Shown: positions 1-9,052 of the stretch, in pieces
Layout of the letters: every line of letters starts with the position of its first letter
Position numbering within the stretch: the first letter of the stretch is position 1
Assembly (NCBI GenBank): GCA_016281495.1
Contig: JAEEIU010000022.1
Coordinates: forward strand, 31,096-95,095
Direction: 5' to 3'
Source: Treponema sp.
GTDB lineage: Bacteria > Spirochaetota > Spirochaetia > Treponematales > Treponemataceae
DNA length: 64,000 nt
The notes under the pieces: generated by a model
The model's database searches: none
Seen by the model: the letters and a program-made list of their open reading frames with translations, nothing else
Told to the model about the DNA's origin: nothing
Position numbers and translations under genes: made by a program

Positions 1-1252
1 ATCCTGCCTTTGCGTAATCGATTGCTAAAAGATAATCTCCGGAATTAGCGGCATCCACAGCCAGCTGAAGATGGCAGTTTTCTATCTGACCGTCTATCTG
101 CTTTTGTATGTCGGAAGGGCTTGCGACGGGAGATTTTTTCTGTTCACGAAGGAAAATGAGCTTTTGGTTTGGATCTTTTATTGTTGAAATCTTTTCCTGA
201 ATGCGGCTTAAGAAGATCATCTGCTCAATTATCTTTGTGTTTTCTGCGTCGAAGAGGTTCTTCCTCTGGTTAAAAAGCTCCTGGGCATAATCGGTATCGT
301 TCTGCCTGCAATAGTATAGGATTGTGTTGTATCCCACATCCTGATAGTTTTTGAGCAATGCATTGGATTCTCCCCAACGGGAAATCACGGCATCCATCCA
401 TAAAAGTGAATCAAGGAATTTTTTTGCCCCCTGAAGTTCCGCGGCATAATTTGAACATACCGTATCAAAATCCGCACGGCTGTCGTTGTTGGTATTGTTC
501 TTCTCTCCCTGCAGGAAAACCAGACGGACTACGGCATGTGCAACAGACGTATTGTAATCTTTTTTGTCCATCGTAAATGCACTGAGGTTACGTGAAATCA
601 AACTCACGAGCATCCTGTCGCTGATGACGTGACGGCCACTGTATTGCCTGGTTGGAATGATTGCATAGGCTGTACCTGATTTGCCGGAAGAAATCTGCTT
701 TTTTTTGCCTGGTTCAAAACCCATGGGATTAGTCGTTTCTACATCAATGTATTTTCCGTCGATTAAAACTGAACAAAAACAATGGTCGCTTGCCCTGTTG
801 CCGATTACAGTAAGGCCCGCCGCCTTTGCCAGAGCGCTGTACAATACCGAGGCTGACACACAGTTGTAAGTTCCGTCTTCAAGAAGGGTGGTAAGCTTTG
901 TCTGGTTCTTCTGATATTTCCACAGTTTCTTCTCGTACATCAGGGTGAGTATTGCCTCCGCACGTTCCCTTTCGCCCATGGACATGAAAGACCTGCTTGT
1001 TGCCTGTGCTTCAAGTTCAAGATACAGATTCATGTACTTCCTTTGGTCAACCAGGGGGTATTCGGAAAAGCTCAGGCCTGTGGCTATCATTTCGTGTGCA
1101 GAAAGAGTTGAACTGTCTGCATTTGATGTTGAATTGTACGTGTAATATGGCTCAAGAGGAGGAAATGTCTGGGAAAAAGCCGTGCCGCTTACAAGTGCAA
1201 GAATGAGGACCGCAAAAAATGGCCTTACTCCAGTTCTCTTAAATTCATTCAT
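1..1252 (-). CDS. Secreted transglutaminase-like protein (partial, 3' end outside window)
   Basis: Reading the minus strand from the ATG at 1252 gives an open frame of 417 codons that runs off the left edge. The first 27 residues form a signal peptide (basic start, hydrophobic run PFFAVLILALVSGTAFS, likely cleavage after AFS). Residues about 125-180 look like a transglutaminase/SirB1-type papain-like fold: Cys131 in YNCVSASVLYSALAKAAGL, His157 in SDHCFCSVLIDGKY and Asp170 in YIDVETTN fit the Cys-His-Asp triad. The rest is helical and TPR-like by eye. Its start overlaps the end of the M48 protease gene by 8 bp, so the two are probably co-transcribed. The export signal places it in the periplasm or at the surface. 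Substrate unknown. The fold call is fairly firm; enzymatic activity is inferred. Confidence 0.75.
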   Translation of the reverse strand, partial: MNEFKRTGVRPFFAVLILALVSGTAFSQTFPPLEPYYTYNSTSNADSSTLSAHEMIATGLSFSEYPLVDQRKYMNLYLELEAQATSRSFMSMGERERAEAILTLMYEKKLWKYQKNQTKLTTLLEDGTYNCVSASVLYSALAKAAGLTVIGNRASDHCFCSVLIDGKYIDVETTNPMGFEPGKKKQISSGKSGTAYAIIPTRQYSGRHVISDRMLVSLISRNLSAFTMDKKDYNTSVAHAVVRLVFLQGEKNNTNNDSRADFDTVCSNYAAELQGAKKFLDSLLWMDAVISRWGESNALLKNYQDVGYNTILYYCRQNDTDYAQELFNQRKNLFDAENTKIIEQMIFLSRIQEKISTIKDPNQKLIFLREQKKSPVASPSDIQKQIDGQIENCHLQLAVDAANSGDYLLAIDYAKAG

Positions 1253-2543
1253 CCTTTTTGTCTCCTTTATTCAGGGGGTTCCGTATTGCACTTATTCTTT
1301 CAAGTAAAGGTGGATGATCGTAATTGAAAATGCAATAGATTTTGGGTGGAGTCAATTCGCTTAGGTTTTCCTTGTTCAGTTTGATCAGGGCAGAAATCAA
1401 GGGTTCTCCGCTTCCGCACAGTTCCGCACTGAATGCATCCGCCTGGAATTCATCATGCCTGCTTGCCGCGTTTGAAATGAGGGAAACGACCCACAGCCAG
1501 TCACCAAATATGATTGGAATTAAAAATACGCCAAAGAATTTGAAATATTCCGGAATCACAAGGCCTGAGGTCATCATTCCGAATCCCTGATACAAGGACG
1601 GATTTTTGATTAAAAGTGAAATCACAAAAAGCACGACAAAAACCATCGGAATCATGATGCAGTATTTTTTGAGTATGTGCTTGTGCTTGTAATGTCCCAG
1701 TTCGTGAGCCAGGACCGCGACTATTTCTTCAACTGAAAGCTGCTGGATTAAGGTGTCGTATAAAACTATCCTCTTGTTTTTTCCCAGGCCGGTAAAATAT
1801 GCATTGCTGTGGCCGCTTCGTTTTGAGGCATCCATTACAAACACACTCTTTGCATGGAATCCGCATTTTTGCATCAGGTTAACAAGGGCATCCTTGAGTT
1901 CACCTTCTTCCAGCGGAGTGAATTTGTTGAACAATGGAGCAATGAGGACGGGATAAATGTACGAGGCAAGGAATACAAACGCAAGATAGAAAATGCCAAG
2001 CAAAAGCCACCACCAGGAAGAAAGATGGATCAAAAGGAAAACCGCCGCACACAAAAGAGGAACCATGAGGAACAGGCTCACGATTAATTCCTTGATGGCA
2101 TCCATAATCCACATGCCAAGCGTCATCTTGCTGAATCCAAAATCCTTTTCAATCTTGAATTCCCTGTAAAGTGCAAACGGCAAATCTATTACAGCAGCAG
2201 GAATTGAAGAAATAAAGGAAAAGAGGAGGACTGTCAGGTAAAAGTTTTCTGTCCAGTTCCACAGGAGCATGTACAGCAATGCGTAAAAACCACTCAGGAC
2301 GAGAACCAGAGACAAAAGCGTCTTTACTATTACCCGAGGAATCCACAGAAAATATCGGGCGTTTTTATAGGCAACGGTCTTTTCAAGCTTTTCCTTTTCC
2401 ACAAGGCCTTCAAGTTCGGCCGGAACGTCTGTGCCGTGTTTCCTGCGGTAAAAGAAATTTCCCGCTTCCAGAGCCTGGTCGATGATAAAATCCGAAAGAG
2501 TCCCAAATAAAAATATGATGACGAAAATGTTCGTATAATCCAT
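1245..2543 (-). CDS. M48 family (Ste24/CAAX prenyl protease 1-like) membrane metallopeptidase
   Basis: A 432-residue integral membrane protein. The N-terminal half contains about five hydrophobic helices, as in the Ste24 N-terminal domain. Around residue 279 is the zinc motif HELGH (in VAVLAHELGHYKHKH), and the third ligand region ASRHDEFQADAFSAEL follows near residue 365, as in the M48 family. Known members cleave C-terminal or misfolded membrane proteins; bacterial homologues act in envelope quality control. The start ATG at 2543 has no Shine-Dalgarno sequence and sits just after an AT-rich, -10-like TATATTAT, so the mRNA may be leaderless. The 3' end overlaps the downstream secreted transglutaminase-like gene by 8 bp. 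Family assignment is firm; substrate is unknown. Confidence 0.9.
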   Translation of the reverse strand: MDYTNIFVIIFLFGTLSDFIIDQALEAGNFFYRRKHGTDVPAELEGLVEKEKLEKTVAYKNARYFLWIPRVIVKTLLSLVLVLSGFYALLYMLLWNWTENFYLTVLLFSFISSIPAAVIDLPFALYREFKIEKDFGFSKMTLGMWIMDAIKELIVSLFLMVPLLCAAVFLLIHLSSWWWLLLGIFYLAFVFLASYIYPVLIAPLFNKFTPLEEGELKDALVNLMQKCGFHAKSVFVMDASKRSGHSNAYFTGLGKNKRIVLYDTLIQQLSVEEIVAVLAHELGHYKHKHILKKYCIMIPMVFVVLFVISLLIKNPSLYQGFGMMTSGLVIPEYFKFFGVFLIPIIFGDWLWVVSLISNAASRHDEFQADAFSAELCGSGEPLISALIKLNKENLSELTPPKIYCIFNYDHPPLLERISAIRNPLNKGDKKDE

Positions 2544-2651
2544 GCCATATAATATAACACATTTATGGGATTTCTGTAACGGCTTTTGTGCGTCTTAAAG
2601 TCCTTGCAAAGAATCCGTGTTTTATGCTAGAATTTTCATGGAGGATGATTT

Positions 2652-3485
2652 TTGAACGAGATTATTCTGTTTGCCGCATGCCTTTTTTCTTTTTCTGCGG
2701 GATTGATTTCACTTTTGTTTTTCCTTAGGTTCAAAAAATCTTTTTTCTTCCATGTGTTTTTGATTACCCTTGCTTTTTTCCTGATAAGTTCAGAATCGTT
2801 TTATGTGACGGAGCATGGGGCTATTACGAGCAGGAGTTTCTTCTGCATTTTTGGCGGAATGCTTTCGTTTGTCTTTTCGTACGGCATGATAAGTTTTGGA
2901 CTGGATTTCATTCAGATAAGTCCTTCATCCCGCATACGCATGTTTATTCCGGTTTATTCAGCTGCAGTTCTGGCATTTGCAATCAGCATGATTTTCATAA
3001 AGGCAATCGGGCGTCCTTCTTTCATCCTGAACATTTTGGGCATTTGGATTCCCACGACTGTTTCCGTCCTGCTGGGGATTGTGTTTTTCAGGAGGATTAA
3101 CACGGGCATTTTCAAAAAGGAAAAGTGGCTCATCATAATCCTTTCCGCCGCAAACCTTGCTCTTTCTTTTGTGCTCCACAGCGTTCCATTTGTTTTCATC
3201 ATCTCCGTTTCCATTTTGATTTATCACGTGTTCTACCGCTTTTATTTTTCTTCTCCCATTGCAAAAACCGAACGCAGCCTCTCTCCCGATTTCATAAAGG
3301 ACTTTTCGATTACCAAGCGTGAACAGGAAATCATACTCGCACTTCTGGACGGAAAATCCAACAAGGAACTTGCCGAAACCTTTTTTGTCACCCAGAAAAC
3401 AATCGAGGCACACCTTGCAAACATCTACCGTAAAGTCGGCGTAAAGAACCGTCTGGAGCTTTTTTCACGCCTCAAGAACGACTGA
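2652..3485 (+). CDS. Membrane-anchored LuxR-type transcriptional regulator
   Basis: A 277-residue protein starting at TTG (2652) seven bases after a clear GGAGG (2640-2644); the nearby ATG at 2638 is followed by an in-frame stop and cannot be the start. Residues 1-205 contain about seven hydrophobic helices with short loops, with no recognisable soluble sensor. Residues about 215-277 form a LuxR/GerE helix-turn-helix (ITKREQEIILALLDGKSNKE, then QKTIEAHLANIYRKVGVKNR). This is a one-component membrane regulator: the helices presumably sense the membrane or a small ligand and the C-terminal HTH binds DNA. It stands alone, divergent from the M48 operon. The target is unknown; the barrel gene just downstream is one candidate. 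Confidence 0.85.
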   Translation: MNEIILFAACLFSFSAGLISLLFFLRFKKSFFFHVFLITLAFFLISSESFYVTEHGAITSRSFFCIFGGMLSFVFSYGMISFGLDFIQISPSSRIRMFIPVYSAAVLAFAISMIFIKAIGRPSFILNILGIWIPTTVSVLLGIVFFRRINTGIFKKEKWLIIILSAANLALSFVLHSVPFVFIISVSILIYHVFYRFYFSSPIAKTERSLSPDFIKDFSITKREQEIILALLDGKSNKELAETFFVTQKTIEAHLANIYRKVGVKNRLELFSRLKND

Positions 3486-3604
3486 ACAAGGGCCTAAGGG
3501 TTTACCCTAATTCTTTAAAACCGCAAAAATATAGTACATTCCCCAATATCTTTTAGTAAAAAAAGGACCTATCATAGAATCAGAATATTTCTTTTGGAGG
3601 TCCT

Positions 3605-4465
3605 ATGATACGTAAAAACTTTTATGCAGTACTTGTCCTTTTGATGACTGGTGCTTTTGCCCTGAGTGCAGAACCTGCTTCATTTGACGGTGCTCAGGAT
3701 AATGGAACGTCGTTTGAAATCAAGTTTTCGCTTGGATGGACATTTGGCGCTTATAAGGAAACAACATTTGCAAACATTTCCCAATCACTTTTGTCGCCGC
3801 ATTATCAATTGGAGGCAAAGATCAAGTCGGGAAATTTCACCCACACGATAGCCGCAGAATATTTTTCCACAAGGCCAAGCTCTGCAATGACACAAAACGC
3901 GGTGGTCTACAAAACATACGATCCAGTTACAGGAGAAACTTATTACGATGCTTCAACCAGCAGCCTTTCATTCCACAAAATCAATTTTAAATATGACTTG
4001 AATTACGACATCATGAAAAACGGAAACCTTGATTTTTCTGTGGGCGGTTCATTCATGTGCAACGCATTCCTTCAATTTGAACATTATCCTTCAATTACGG
4101 GAATCATCTGCATCGGTCCCTCTTGTGCAATGGACTGGAACATCGATGAGCGAAATTCAATCTCTGTCTCCGGAGGATTTCCCCTGTTAGGTTATGGGGT
4201 AAGGCCTTCGTATGCCGGCTGTGATGCAAGGCTGATGAAATATGCTGAGGAAAACTTCTTTAAGATTCTGACCCTTGGCAATTTCCTGAGTTTGCACAAT
4301 TATCAGGCGGTTTTCATGGATTTTGAATATAAGATTAAGGCAACGGACTGGTTTTCTACAGGTCTTGGCCTGGACTTTGAATATTCAAGGGTTGCAGTGC
4401 CAAAAGAACGTCCGCTATATTATGTTGATGGAAACATAAAGACTTTTGTCTCATTTAATTTCTGA
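3605..4465 (+). CDS. Predicted outer-membrane beta-barrel protein
   Basis: A 286-residue protein starting at ATG 3605 behind GGAGG (3596-3600). It has a signal peptide (hydrophobic AVLVLLMTGAFALSA, likely cleaved after ALSA). The mature part alternates polar and hydrophobic residues in roughly ten strands (for example FEIKFSLGWTFGAY and YKIKATDWFSTGLGLDFEYS) and ends KTFVSFNF, with the terminal aromatic typical of outer-membrane barrels. No specific family was recognised. The next gene, an S41 protease lipoprotein, begins 16 bases after the stop, so the pair probably forms an operon with envelope functions. Role could be pore, adhesin or structural protein; this is not determinable here. Confidence 0.65.
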   Translation: MIRKNFYAVLVLLMTGAFALSAEPASFDGAQDNGTSFEIKFSLGWTFGAYKETTFANISQSLLSPHYQLEAKIKSGNFTHTIAAEYFSTRPSSAMTQNAVVYKTYDPVTGETYYDASTSSLSFHKINFKYDLNYDIMKNGNLDFSVGGSFMCNAFLQFEHYPSITGIICIGPSCAMDWNIDERNSISVSGGFPLLGYGVRPSYAGCDARLMKYAEENFFKILTLGNFLSLHNYQAVFMDFEYKIKATDWFSTGLGLDFEYSRVAVPKERPLYYVDGNIKTFVSFNF

Positions 4466-4481
4466 TTTTTGGAGGATGAAT

Positions 4482-5534
4482 ATGAAAACAATCAAAACTT
4501 TTTTACTTGCTTTTTTTCTGGAACTCTGCTTTTTCCCGCTCATGTCATGCACATTCTTTTACGGAGAAAGCACCGAGCTTTCCTATGAATCGATGTTTGA
4601 AGCAATGTGGAAAGATTACAACCAAACCTATGCCCTTTTTGAAGTGCGTGGAGTTGACTGGGATGCCCAGTATGATTTGTGCCGCAGCCAGGTTCACGAT
4701 GACATGACCGACAGGGAATTCCTGGATGTGCTCAAGGACCTTCTTTATCCGCTGGAAGATGCACATGTTTACGTCAAGACACCCTTGGGAAGCATCAACT
4801 CCGGAGAAGACAATGTTGCCCTGGACAAATTTTCCCTGGAAGAAGTTTGCGCCAGCTACATCGATTCTCCCAGAAAATGCGGCAACAACATCATAACCTA
4901 TGGAAGGCTCAAGGATGATTCTACAGTGGGATACATTCACATCGCGGCTTTTTCAAGCGGTCAGACTGGAATCAACCAAAAACAAGACTGGGCTTCTGAC
5001 ATAGACCATGTGCTGGAAGAGCTCAAGGATACCAAATGCATGATTCTTGATGTGCGTGGAAACAGGGGTGGCCTTACGGGAAACGTCTCAAGGATTTCGG
5101 GAAGGTTCTGTACAGAAAACAAAACCTATGCAATTTCAAGGACAAAAAACGGACCGGGCAAAGATGATTTTGACGGCGGTGTTGAACTGGAGATAAAGAA
5201 GAACGGAAGCTGGCAGTATACAAAGCCGGTTTTCCTTTTGACGAATGCCCAGACCATGAGTGCGGGAGAAGAATTCACAATGGCAATGTGCTCACAGAGT
5301 CATGTCACTCAGATTGGAAACCATACGTGCGGAGTCTTTTCTCTTTCACTTGAACGCTGCCTTGCAAACGGATGGCGATATTCGGTTTCGGTTCAAAGGG
5401 TAACAGCCCCCGACGGCTCCACACCAGAGGGCATCGGAATTGTTCCTGGCACCGGCAACCAGATATTGAATCCGTCCGCAAGCAATGACCTTCAGATGGA
5501 ACGTGCCGTGTTCCTTGCAGAAAACATCAATTAA
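4482..5534 (+). CDS. S41 family (tail-specific/C-terminal processing) protease, lipoprotein
   Basis: A 350-residue protein. The start is placed at ATG 4482 because GGAGG lies at 4471-4475; an upstream in-frame ATG at 4446 lies inside the previous gene. The signal peptide ends in a lipobox (FFPLMSC), so the protein is probably lipid-anchored. The C-terminal half carries S41 features: strand ILDVRGNRGG, and the nucleophile-serine region LTNAQTMSAGEEFTMAM. No PDZ domain was recognised, which matches the shorter tricorn/interphotoreceptor-type S41 proteins. Family members cut extracytoplasmic proteins near their C termini. It follows a barrel gene closely; the functional link is inference. Convergent with pyrC. 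Confidence 0.8.
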   Translation: MKTIKTFLLAFFLELCFFPLMSCTFFYGESTELSYESMFEAMWKDYNQTYALFEVRGVDWDAQYDLCRSQVHDDMTDREFLDVLKDLLYPLEDAHVYVKTPLGSINSGEDNVALDKFSLEEVCASYIDSPRKCGNNIITYGRLKDDSTVGYIHIAAFSSGQTGINQKQDWASDIDHVLEELKDTKCMILDVRGNRGGLTGNVSRISGRFCTENKTYAISRTKNGPGKDDFDGGVELEIKKNGSWQYTKPVFLLTNAQTMSAGEEFTMAMCSQSHVTQIGNHTCGVFSLSLERCLANGWRYSVSVQRVTAPDGSTPEGIGIVPGTGNQILNPSASNDLQMERAVFLAENIN

Positions 5535-5557
5535 AAAAGAAAACAGTCCGCGATGTC

Positions 5558-6889
5558 CTATGCCTGGAAAACCAGTTTTCCGTTGTAGAATGTCGCGACA
5601 ATTTCCCCGGTGAGCTTTTTGCCTTCAAGAGGAGTATATTTTCCCTTGCTTGCAAATTCCTCGCCGTGGACTGTCCAGATTTTATCCGTGTCCACTATCG
5701 TTATGTCCGCATTCATTCCTTCTTCAAGAAGTCCGCAATCCTTGAGTCCAAGAATCTCTGCCGGTCGTGCTGACATTTTTTCAGAAAGCTTTTTAAGGCT
5801 CATTCCGTTTTCAAGACAGAGAACTGTGTAAGAAGTTGCAAATGCAGTTTCCAGTCCGCTAAATCCCGGAGAACCAGAAGCTTTGTCGTCTTGCGTATGT
5901 GGTGCATGGTCCGTGGCAATTACATCGGCGGTTCCATCCAGCAATGCCTTTACAACTGCAAGCCTGTCATTTTCCGGCCTGAGCGGTGGATTAACGATTT
6001 GGAATTTGTTTTTCTGACAGTTGAGGCCAAGATGATGGGGTGTTACTTCGCATGTAACGTTCTGTCCGTTTTCCTTTGCCTGTCTTATTGCATCCAGACA
6101 TTGTTCCGTGCTTACGTGGCATAGATGAATGTGAACGCCTGCTTCCTGTGCAAGCCTTATGTTCCTGAATGTGGCAGTGTCTTCTGCAACCGCAAGAATC
6201 TGGTGTGCCTGCCTAAGGAGTTTTTCCGCCTTGGATTTGTCTTCTTTACTTGCTTTCCTTTTGTTCAACAGGGCAAGGGCCTTTTTCCTGAGTTCACGTG
6301 CTTCAACTGCAAGATCAGGATCTTCGCAATGGCAGCTTACGATTATCTTTTTTTCCTTTGCGGTTTTCATGGCATTCAGCATAACGGCGGAGGATGCAAC
6401 TTCATGGCCGTCTTCGGTTATCAAAGGCACGATTTTGCTGTTCAATTTGTCCAAATGGGAGATTGTCTTTCCGTCAAAATCTTTTGTAATGCTCACAGAC
6501 TGAATCACTCGGCAGAAACCAAGATCGTTCCCCTTGTTGTCGTTAAAGACCGCCATGTCCTGACTTGAAATTACAGGATTCGTGTTGGGCATCAATACCA
6601 CGGTGCCATAGCCTCCCGCAGCAGCCGCCATACAGCCCGAACGAAGATCTTCCTTTTGAGTCTGCCCCGGATCCCTCATGTGGACGTGCATGTCAACAAA
6701 AGATGGGAGCACAGTGTTTCCCCTTGCATCGAATTTTGAAACCTTGGGATCGTCCAGCATTTTCTTAACGGCATCTTTCGTGGGGAATCCCGCAATCTTT
6801 TTTCCTTCAATCAAGATGGCTCCCCTTTTTATGTCCCTGTCGCGGTCAACAAGACGTGCATTGTAAATCAGCAGACGGTCCTTCATCAT
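5558..6889 (-). CDS. pyrC: Dihydroorotase (class I type), pyrimidine biosynthesis
   Basis: A 443-residue amidohydrolase that closes carbamoyl-aspartate to dihydroorotate, the third step of de novo pyrimidine synthesis, in the cytosol. Zinc-binding His68 and His70 lie in DMHVHMRDPG. Further family motifs are TEDGHEV, SCHCEDPD, HLCHVSTEQ, CEVTPHHLGL and the catalytic-aspartate motif ATDHAPH. The length and motif order match the class I (long) dihydroorotases. Its ATG overlaps the pyrI stop in an ATGA (6886-6889), with AGGAG just upstream, so translation is coupled. It is the last gene of pyrB-pyrI-pyrC, converging on the S41 protease gene 23 bp away. Confidence 0.95.
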   Translation of the reverse strand: MMKDRLLIYNARLVDRDRDIKRGAILIEGKKIAGFPTKDAVKKMLDDPKVSKFDARGNTVLPSFVDMHVHMRDPGQTQKEDLRSGCMAAAAGGYGTVVLMPNTNPVISSQDMAVFNDNKGNDLGFCRVIQSVSITKDFDGKTISHLDKLNSKIVPLITEDGHEVASSAVMLNAMKTAKEKKIIVSCHCEDPDLAVEARELRKKALALLNKRKASKEDKSKAEKLLRQAHQILAVAEDTATFRNIRLAQEAGVHIHLCHVSTEQCLDAIRQAKENGQNVTCEVTPHHLGLNCQKNKFQIVNPPLRPENDRLAVVKALLDGTADVIATDHAPHTQDDKASGSPGFSGLETAFATSYTVLCLENGMSLKKLSEKMSARPAEILGLKDCGLLEEGMNADITIVDTDKIWTVHGEEFASKGKYTPLEGKKLTGEIVATFYNGKLVFQA

Positions 6890-7326
6890 TCAACTCCTAC
6901 GTTTCCTGCGGTGTACATGGCGTCACAATAAATGCAGCGGTATTGCTTTTTCTCCTTGTCCACAAGCCTGAACTGCTGGGGAACATAATGTTCGGTTGTC
7001 GTAATGCATCGCGGGTTCTTGCACTGGATGACGTTTTCTACTTTTTCCGGAAGCTCCATCTTTATCTTGCGCACGACTTTTGAATCCTGAATTACACTTA
7101 CTGTAATGTTTGAGTCGATGAAGCCAAGGACGCTGTAGTCGATGTTGATGATGTTGTCGATTTTGATGATGTCCTTTGTTCCTGTTTTATGAGATACGGC
7201 GTTGATGATGAGTACACATGAAAATTTCACGTTATCAAGTCCAAGCCATTTGAACACTTTCCATCCGGTTCCTGCATGAATGTGGTCGATTACAAGTCCG
7301 TTTTTTATCTCTGCAACGTTTATCAT
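6886..7326 (-). CDS. pyrI: Aspartate carbamoyltransferase regulatory chain
   Basis: A 146-residue protein matching the PyrI regulatory subunit. The N-terminal allosteric half contains GLVIDHIHAGTGWKVFKWLG, and the C-terminal zinc domain contains CKNPRC followed by CIYC, the four zinc-binding cysteines that hold catalytic trimers together. In the enzymes that have it, PyrI makes aspartate transcarbamoylase responsive to CTP and ATP. GGAG lies before the ATG. It begins 15 bp after the pyrB stop and overlaps pyrC by 4 bp. A separate pyrI adjacent to pyrB implies an E. coli-like dodecameric, nucleotide-regulated enzyme; the allosteric behaviour itself is inferred. Confidence 0.95.
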   Translation of the reverse strand: MINVAEIKNGLVIDHIHAGTGWKVFKWLGLDNVKFSCVLIINAVSHKTGTKDIIKIDNIINIDYSVLGFIDSNITVSVIQDSKVVRKIKMELPEKVENVIQCKNPRCITTTEHYVPQQFRLVDKEKKQYRCIYCDAMYTAGNVGVE

Positions 7327-7341
7327 TTTATTCCTCCAAAA

Positions 7342-8265
7342 TTACAGACAGCCGGTGAGTTTGCTCATCAAAGCCATGCGTGCGAACATTCCGTATTTTA
7401 CCTGCTTGAAGTAGGCGGCCCGTGGGTCATTGTCAACTTCCGGGGCAATTTCATTTACACGTGGAAGAGGGTGCAGGACAATCATGTCTTTTCTTGCCAG
7501 AGTCATTTTCTTTGCGTCAAGAATGTAGCTGTCCTTGAGGCGGATGTAATCCTGTTCGTTAAAGAACCTTTCCTTTTGAACGCGTGTCATGTAGAGGATG
7601 TCCAAATCACCGATGACTTCTTCCAGCCTTTCCGCACAGATGTATTCAACTCCTGCCGGCTGAAGGACGGTCTTTACGTAATATTCCGGGAGCTGCAATT
7701 CCGTGGGGCTTATGAAAACGAATTTGTTGTGGGGATACCTGCACATGGCCTTTGCAAGTGAATGAACTGTACGGCCAAACTTTAGGTCGCCGCAGAAACC
7801 GATCGTGTGGCCTTCAAAACCACCCTGCAATGCCCTGATTGTAACAAGGTCGGTCAATGTCTGTGTTGGATGATAGTGTCCGCCGTCGCCTGCATTTATT
7901 ACAGGACATGCACTGAATTGGGATGCCAGAAGAGCTGCACCTTCTTTTGGAGAACGCATGGCAATTACATCGACATACGAGCTTACCACCCTGATTGTGT
8001 CTGCCAGAGTTTCACCCTTTGTGGAAGAAGTATAACTTGCATCTGCAAAACCTTCCACCGTACCGCCCAAATGGAGCATGGCCGCCTCAAACGAAAGCCT
8101 TGTTCTAGTGCTTGGCTCAAAAAAAAGTGTCGCAAGAATTTTCCCGCGACACACGTCTTGAAACGATACTGGATCAACAATCATCTGTTCAGCCAAAGAA
8201 CAAATTTCATCGATTTCCGAAACCGACAAATCTCCCGGCTCAATAACATGCCTTCCTGTTAACAT
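7342..8265 (-). CDS. pyrB: Aspartate carbamoyltransferase catalytic chain
   Basis: A 307-residue enzyme condensing carbamoyl phosphate and aspartate, the committed pyrimidine step. Carbamoyl-phosphate binding motif [12 protein letters not shown] (Ser52-Arg56) and the HPLPRV segment are clear, and the length matches the family (about 310). The start is placed at ATG 8265, five bases after AGGGGGA (8271-8277); the frame stays open to 8307 but that would add residues unlike the family. A strong promoter (TTGTCA, 17-bp spacer, TATAAT) lies just upstream and gives a leader of only about 19 bases, so there is no room for a PyrR or UTP-sensing attenuator leader. First gene of pyrB-pyrI-pyrC. Confidence 0.95.
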   Translation of the reverse strand: MLTGRHVIEPGDLSVSEIDEICSLAEQMIVDPVSFQDVCRGKILATLFFEPSTRTRLSFEAAMLHLGGTVEGFADASYTSSTKGETLADTIRVVSSYVDVIAMRSPKEGAALLASQFSACPVINAGDGGHYHPTQTLTDLVTIRALQGGFEGHTIGFCGDLKFGRTVHSLAKAMCRYPHNKFVFISPTELQLPEYYVKTVLQPAGVEYICAERLEEVIGDLDILYMTRVQKERFFNEQDYIRLKDSYILDAKKMTLARKDMIVLHPLPRVNEIAPEVDNDPRAAYFKQVKYGMFARMALMSKLTGCL

Positions 8266-8290
8266 TAAATTCCCCCTAATGATTTTTGCT

Positions 8291-8319
8291 ATTATAACGA
8301 AAAACACGCTCTATGACAA
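8291..8319 (-). promoter_or_regulatory. Promoter of pyrB-pyrI-pyrC
   Basis: On the minus strand, TTGTCA (8314-8319) and TATAAT (8291-8296) are separated by exactly 17 bp. Transcription would start near 8284, leaving a short leader before the pyrB ATG at 8265. Confidence 0.75.
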
Positions 8320-8369
8320 TAATTCTTTTTAAATTGAAAGCTGAAAGTTGATTAATAATTATGAATTAG

Positions 8370-8563
8370 GAATGCATAATTATGAATTGAGCTTGTCTTG
8401 CCGATTGGCTTTGTGTCTTGCTGGATGGTAATTGAAAAAAAGGTTTGTCACGCTGATTATAGTTAATTCAGAATGCATAATATATAATGCATAATTAAGA
8501 ATTGAGATTGTCATGCTGAACTTGATTCAGCATCTATCTGTTTGGTAATTGAAAAAAAAAGTT
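8370..8563 (+). repeat. Two tandem copies of the companion repeat (about 75-95 bp each)
   Basis: Two related units follow each other: one from about 8370 (GAATGCATAAT start, then GAATTGAG, TTGTCTTGCCGATTGGCTT and a closing GGTAATTGAAAAAA), and one from about 8471 with the same start and end. The first ends against a degenerate terminus TTGTCACGCTGATT (8444-8457) and the second ends against the left terminus of the hairpin-ended element at 8564. Similar units lie at 10859-10946 and, inverted, at 63856-63950. Confidence 0.7.
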
Positions 8564-8916
8564 TTGTCACACGGATTCGAAAAATCTACGATTTTTCTTT
8601 AAATTTTGGTTGTCTTGCTAGTTGGTGTTTACATCTTGCTGTTTGGTCATTCCGGGCTTGACCCGGAATCTTAGCGTTGTATATTTTGTAGATGTTGTCT
8701 CTTGCCGATTGTGTTAAGAAAACTCGCTCCCCATACGCCAGCTTATCCCAAAAAACTTCCACTACCCCCAAAAGCCAAACAAAAAAATCTTTTTTAAGGA
8801 ATTACCACCGAATTATAGGCAGAGTTTTGATGTTTTTTCCAAAGGAAAAATGCGAGCCTTCGCGAGCAAAGCAAAACTCTTTAGCAAGCGTAAGCTTGCG
8901 TCAATCCGTGTGACAA
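8564..8916. mobile_element. Hairpin-ended REP/BIME-like element, copy A
   Basis: The left end is TTGTCACACGGATTC (8564-8578) followed by the hairpin GAAAAATC-TAC-GATTTTTC. The right end reads ATCCGTGTGACAA (8904-8916) in inverted orientation, preceded by a related hairpin GCAAGC-GTAA-GCTTGC. Between them lies about 300 bp without a convincing gene, including a separate palindrome at 8646-8670 (CATTCCGGGCTTGACCCGG core). The body shares the phrase ACATCTTGCT and flanking text with copies B and E. The stretch from the pyrB promoter (8320) to the Rpn gene (9053) otherwise holds only these repeats. Confidence 0.7.
8646..8670. repeat. Short GC-rich palindrome (CCGGG...CCCGG type)
   Basis: A 25-bp palindrome with ATTCCGGG and CCCGGAAT arms around CTTGA. 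It is the same sequence that recurs four times in the tandem array near 53.6-53.9 kb, and it is related to palindromes at 25.8 and 36.5 kb. Confidence 0.8.
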
Positions 8917-9052
8917 TTAATAAACTATCTTCCACCAGTACGACCACACGAAAGTATAAAAAAATTTAAAAATTCCACCCAAAAATTGTTAAAAACACGG
9001 TTTCTCATGCTAATTATATGGTATAGAGCAAATTTATTTTTAAGGAGGACCT

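Noticed and set aside
8266..8290. PyrR attenuator or other pyrimidine-sensing leader before pyrB
   Set aside because: The predicted transcript begins only about 19 bases before the ATG, too short for an attenuator, and no terminator hairpin is present.
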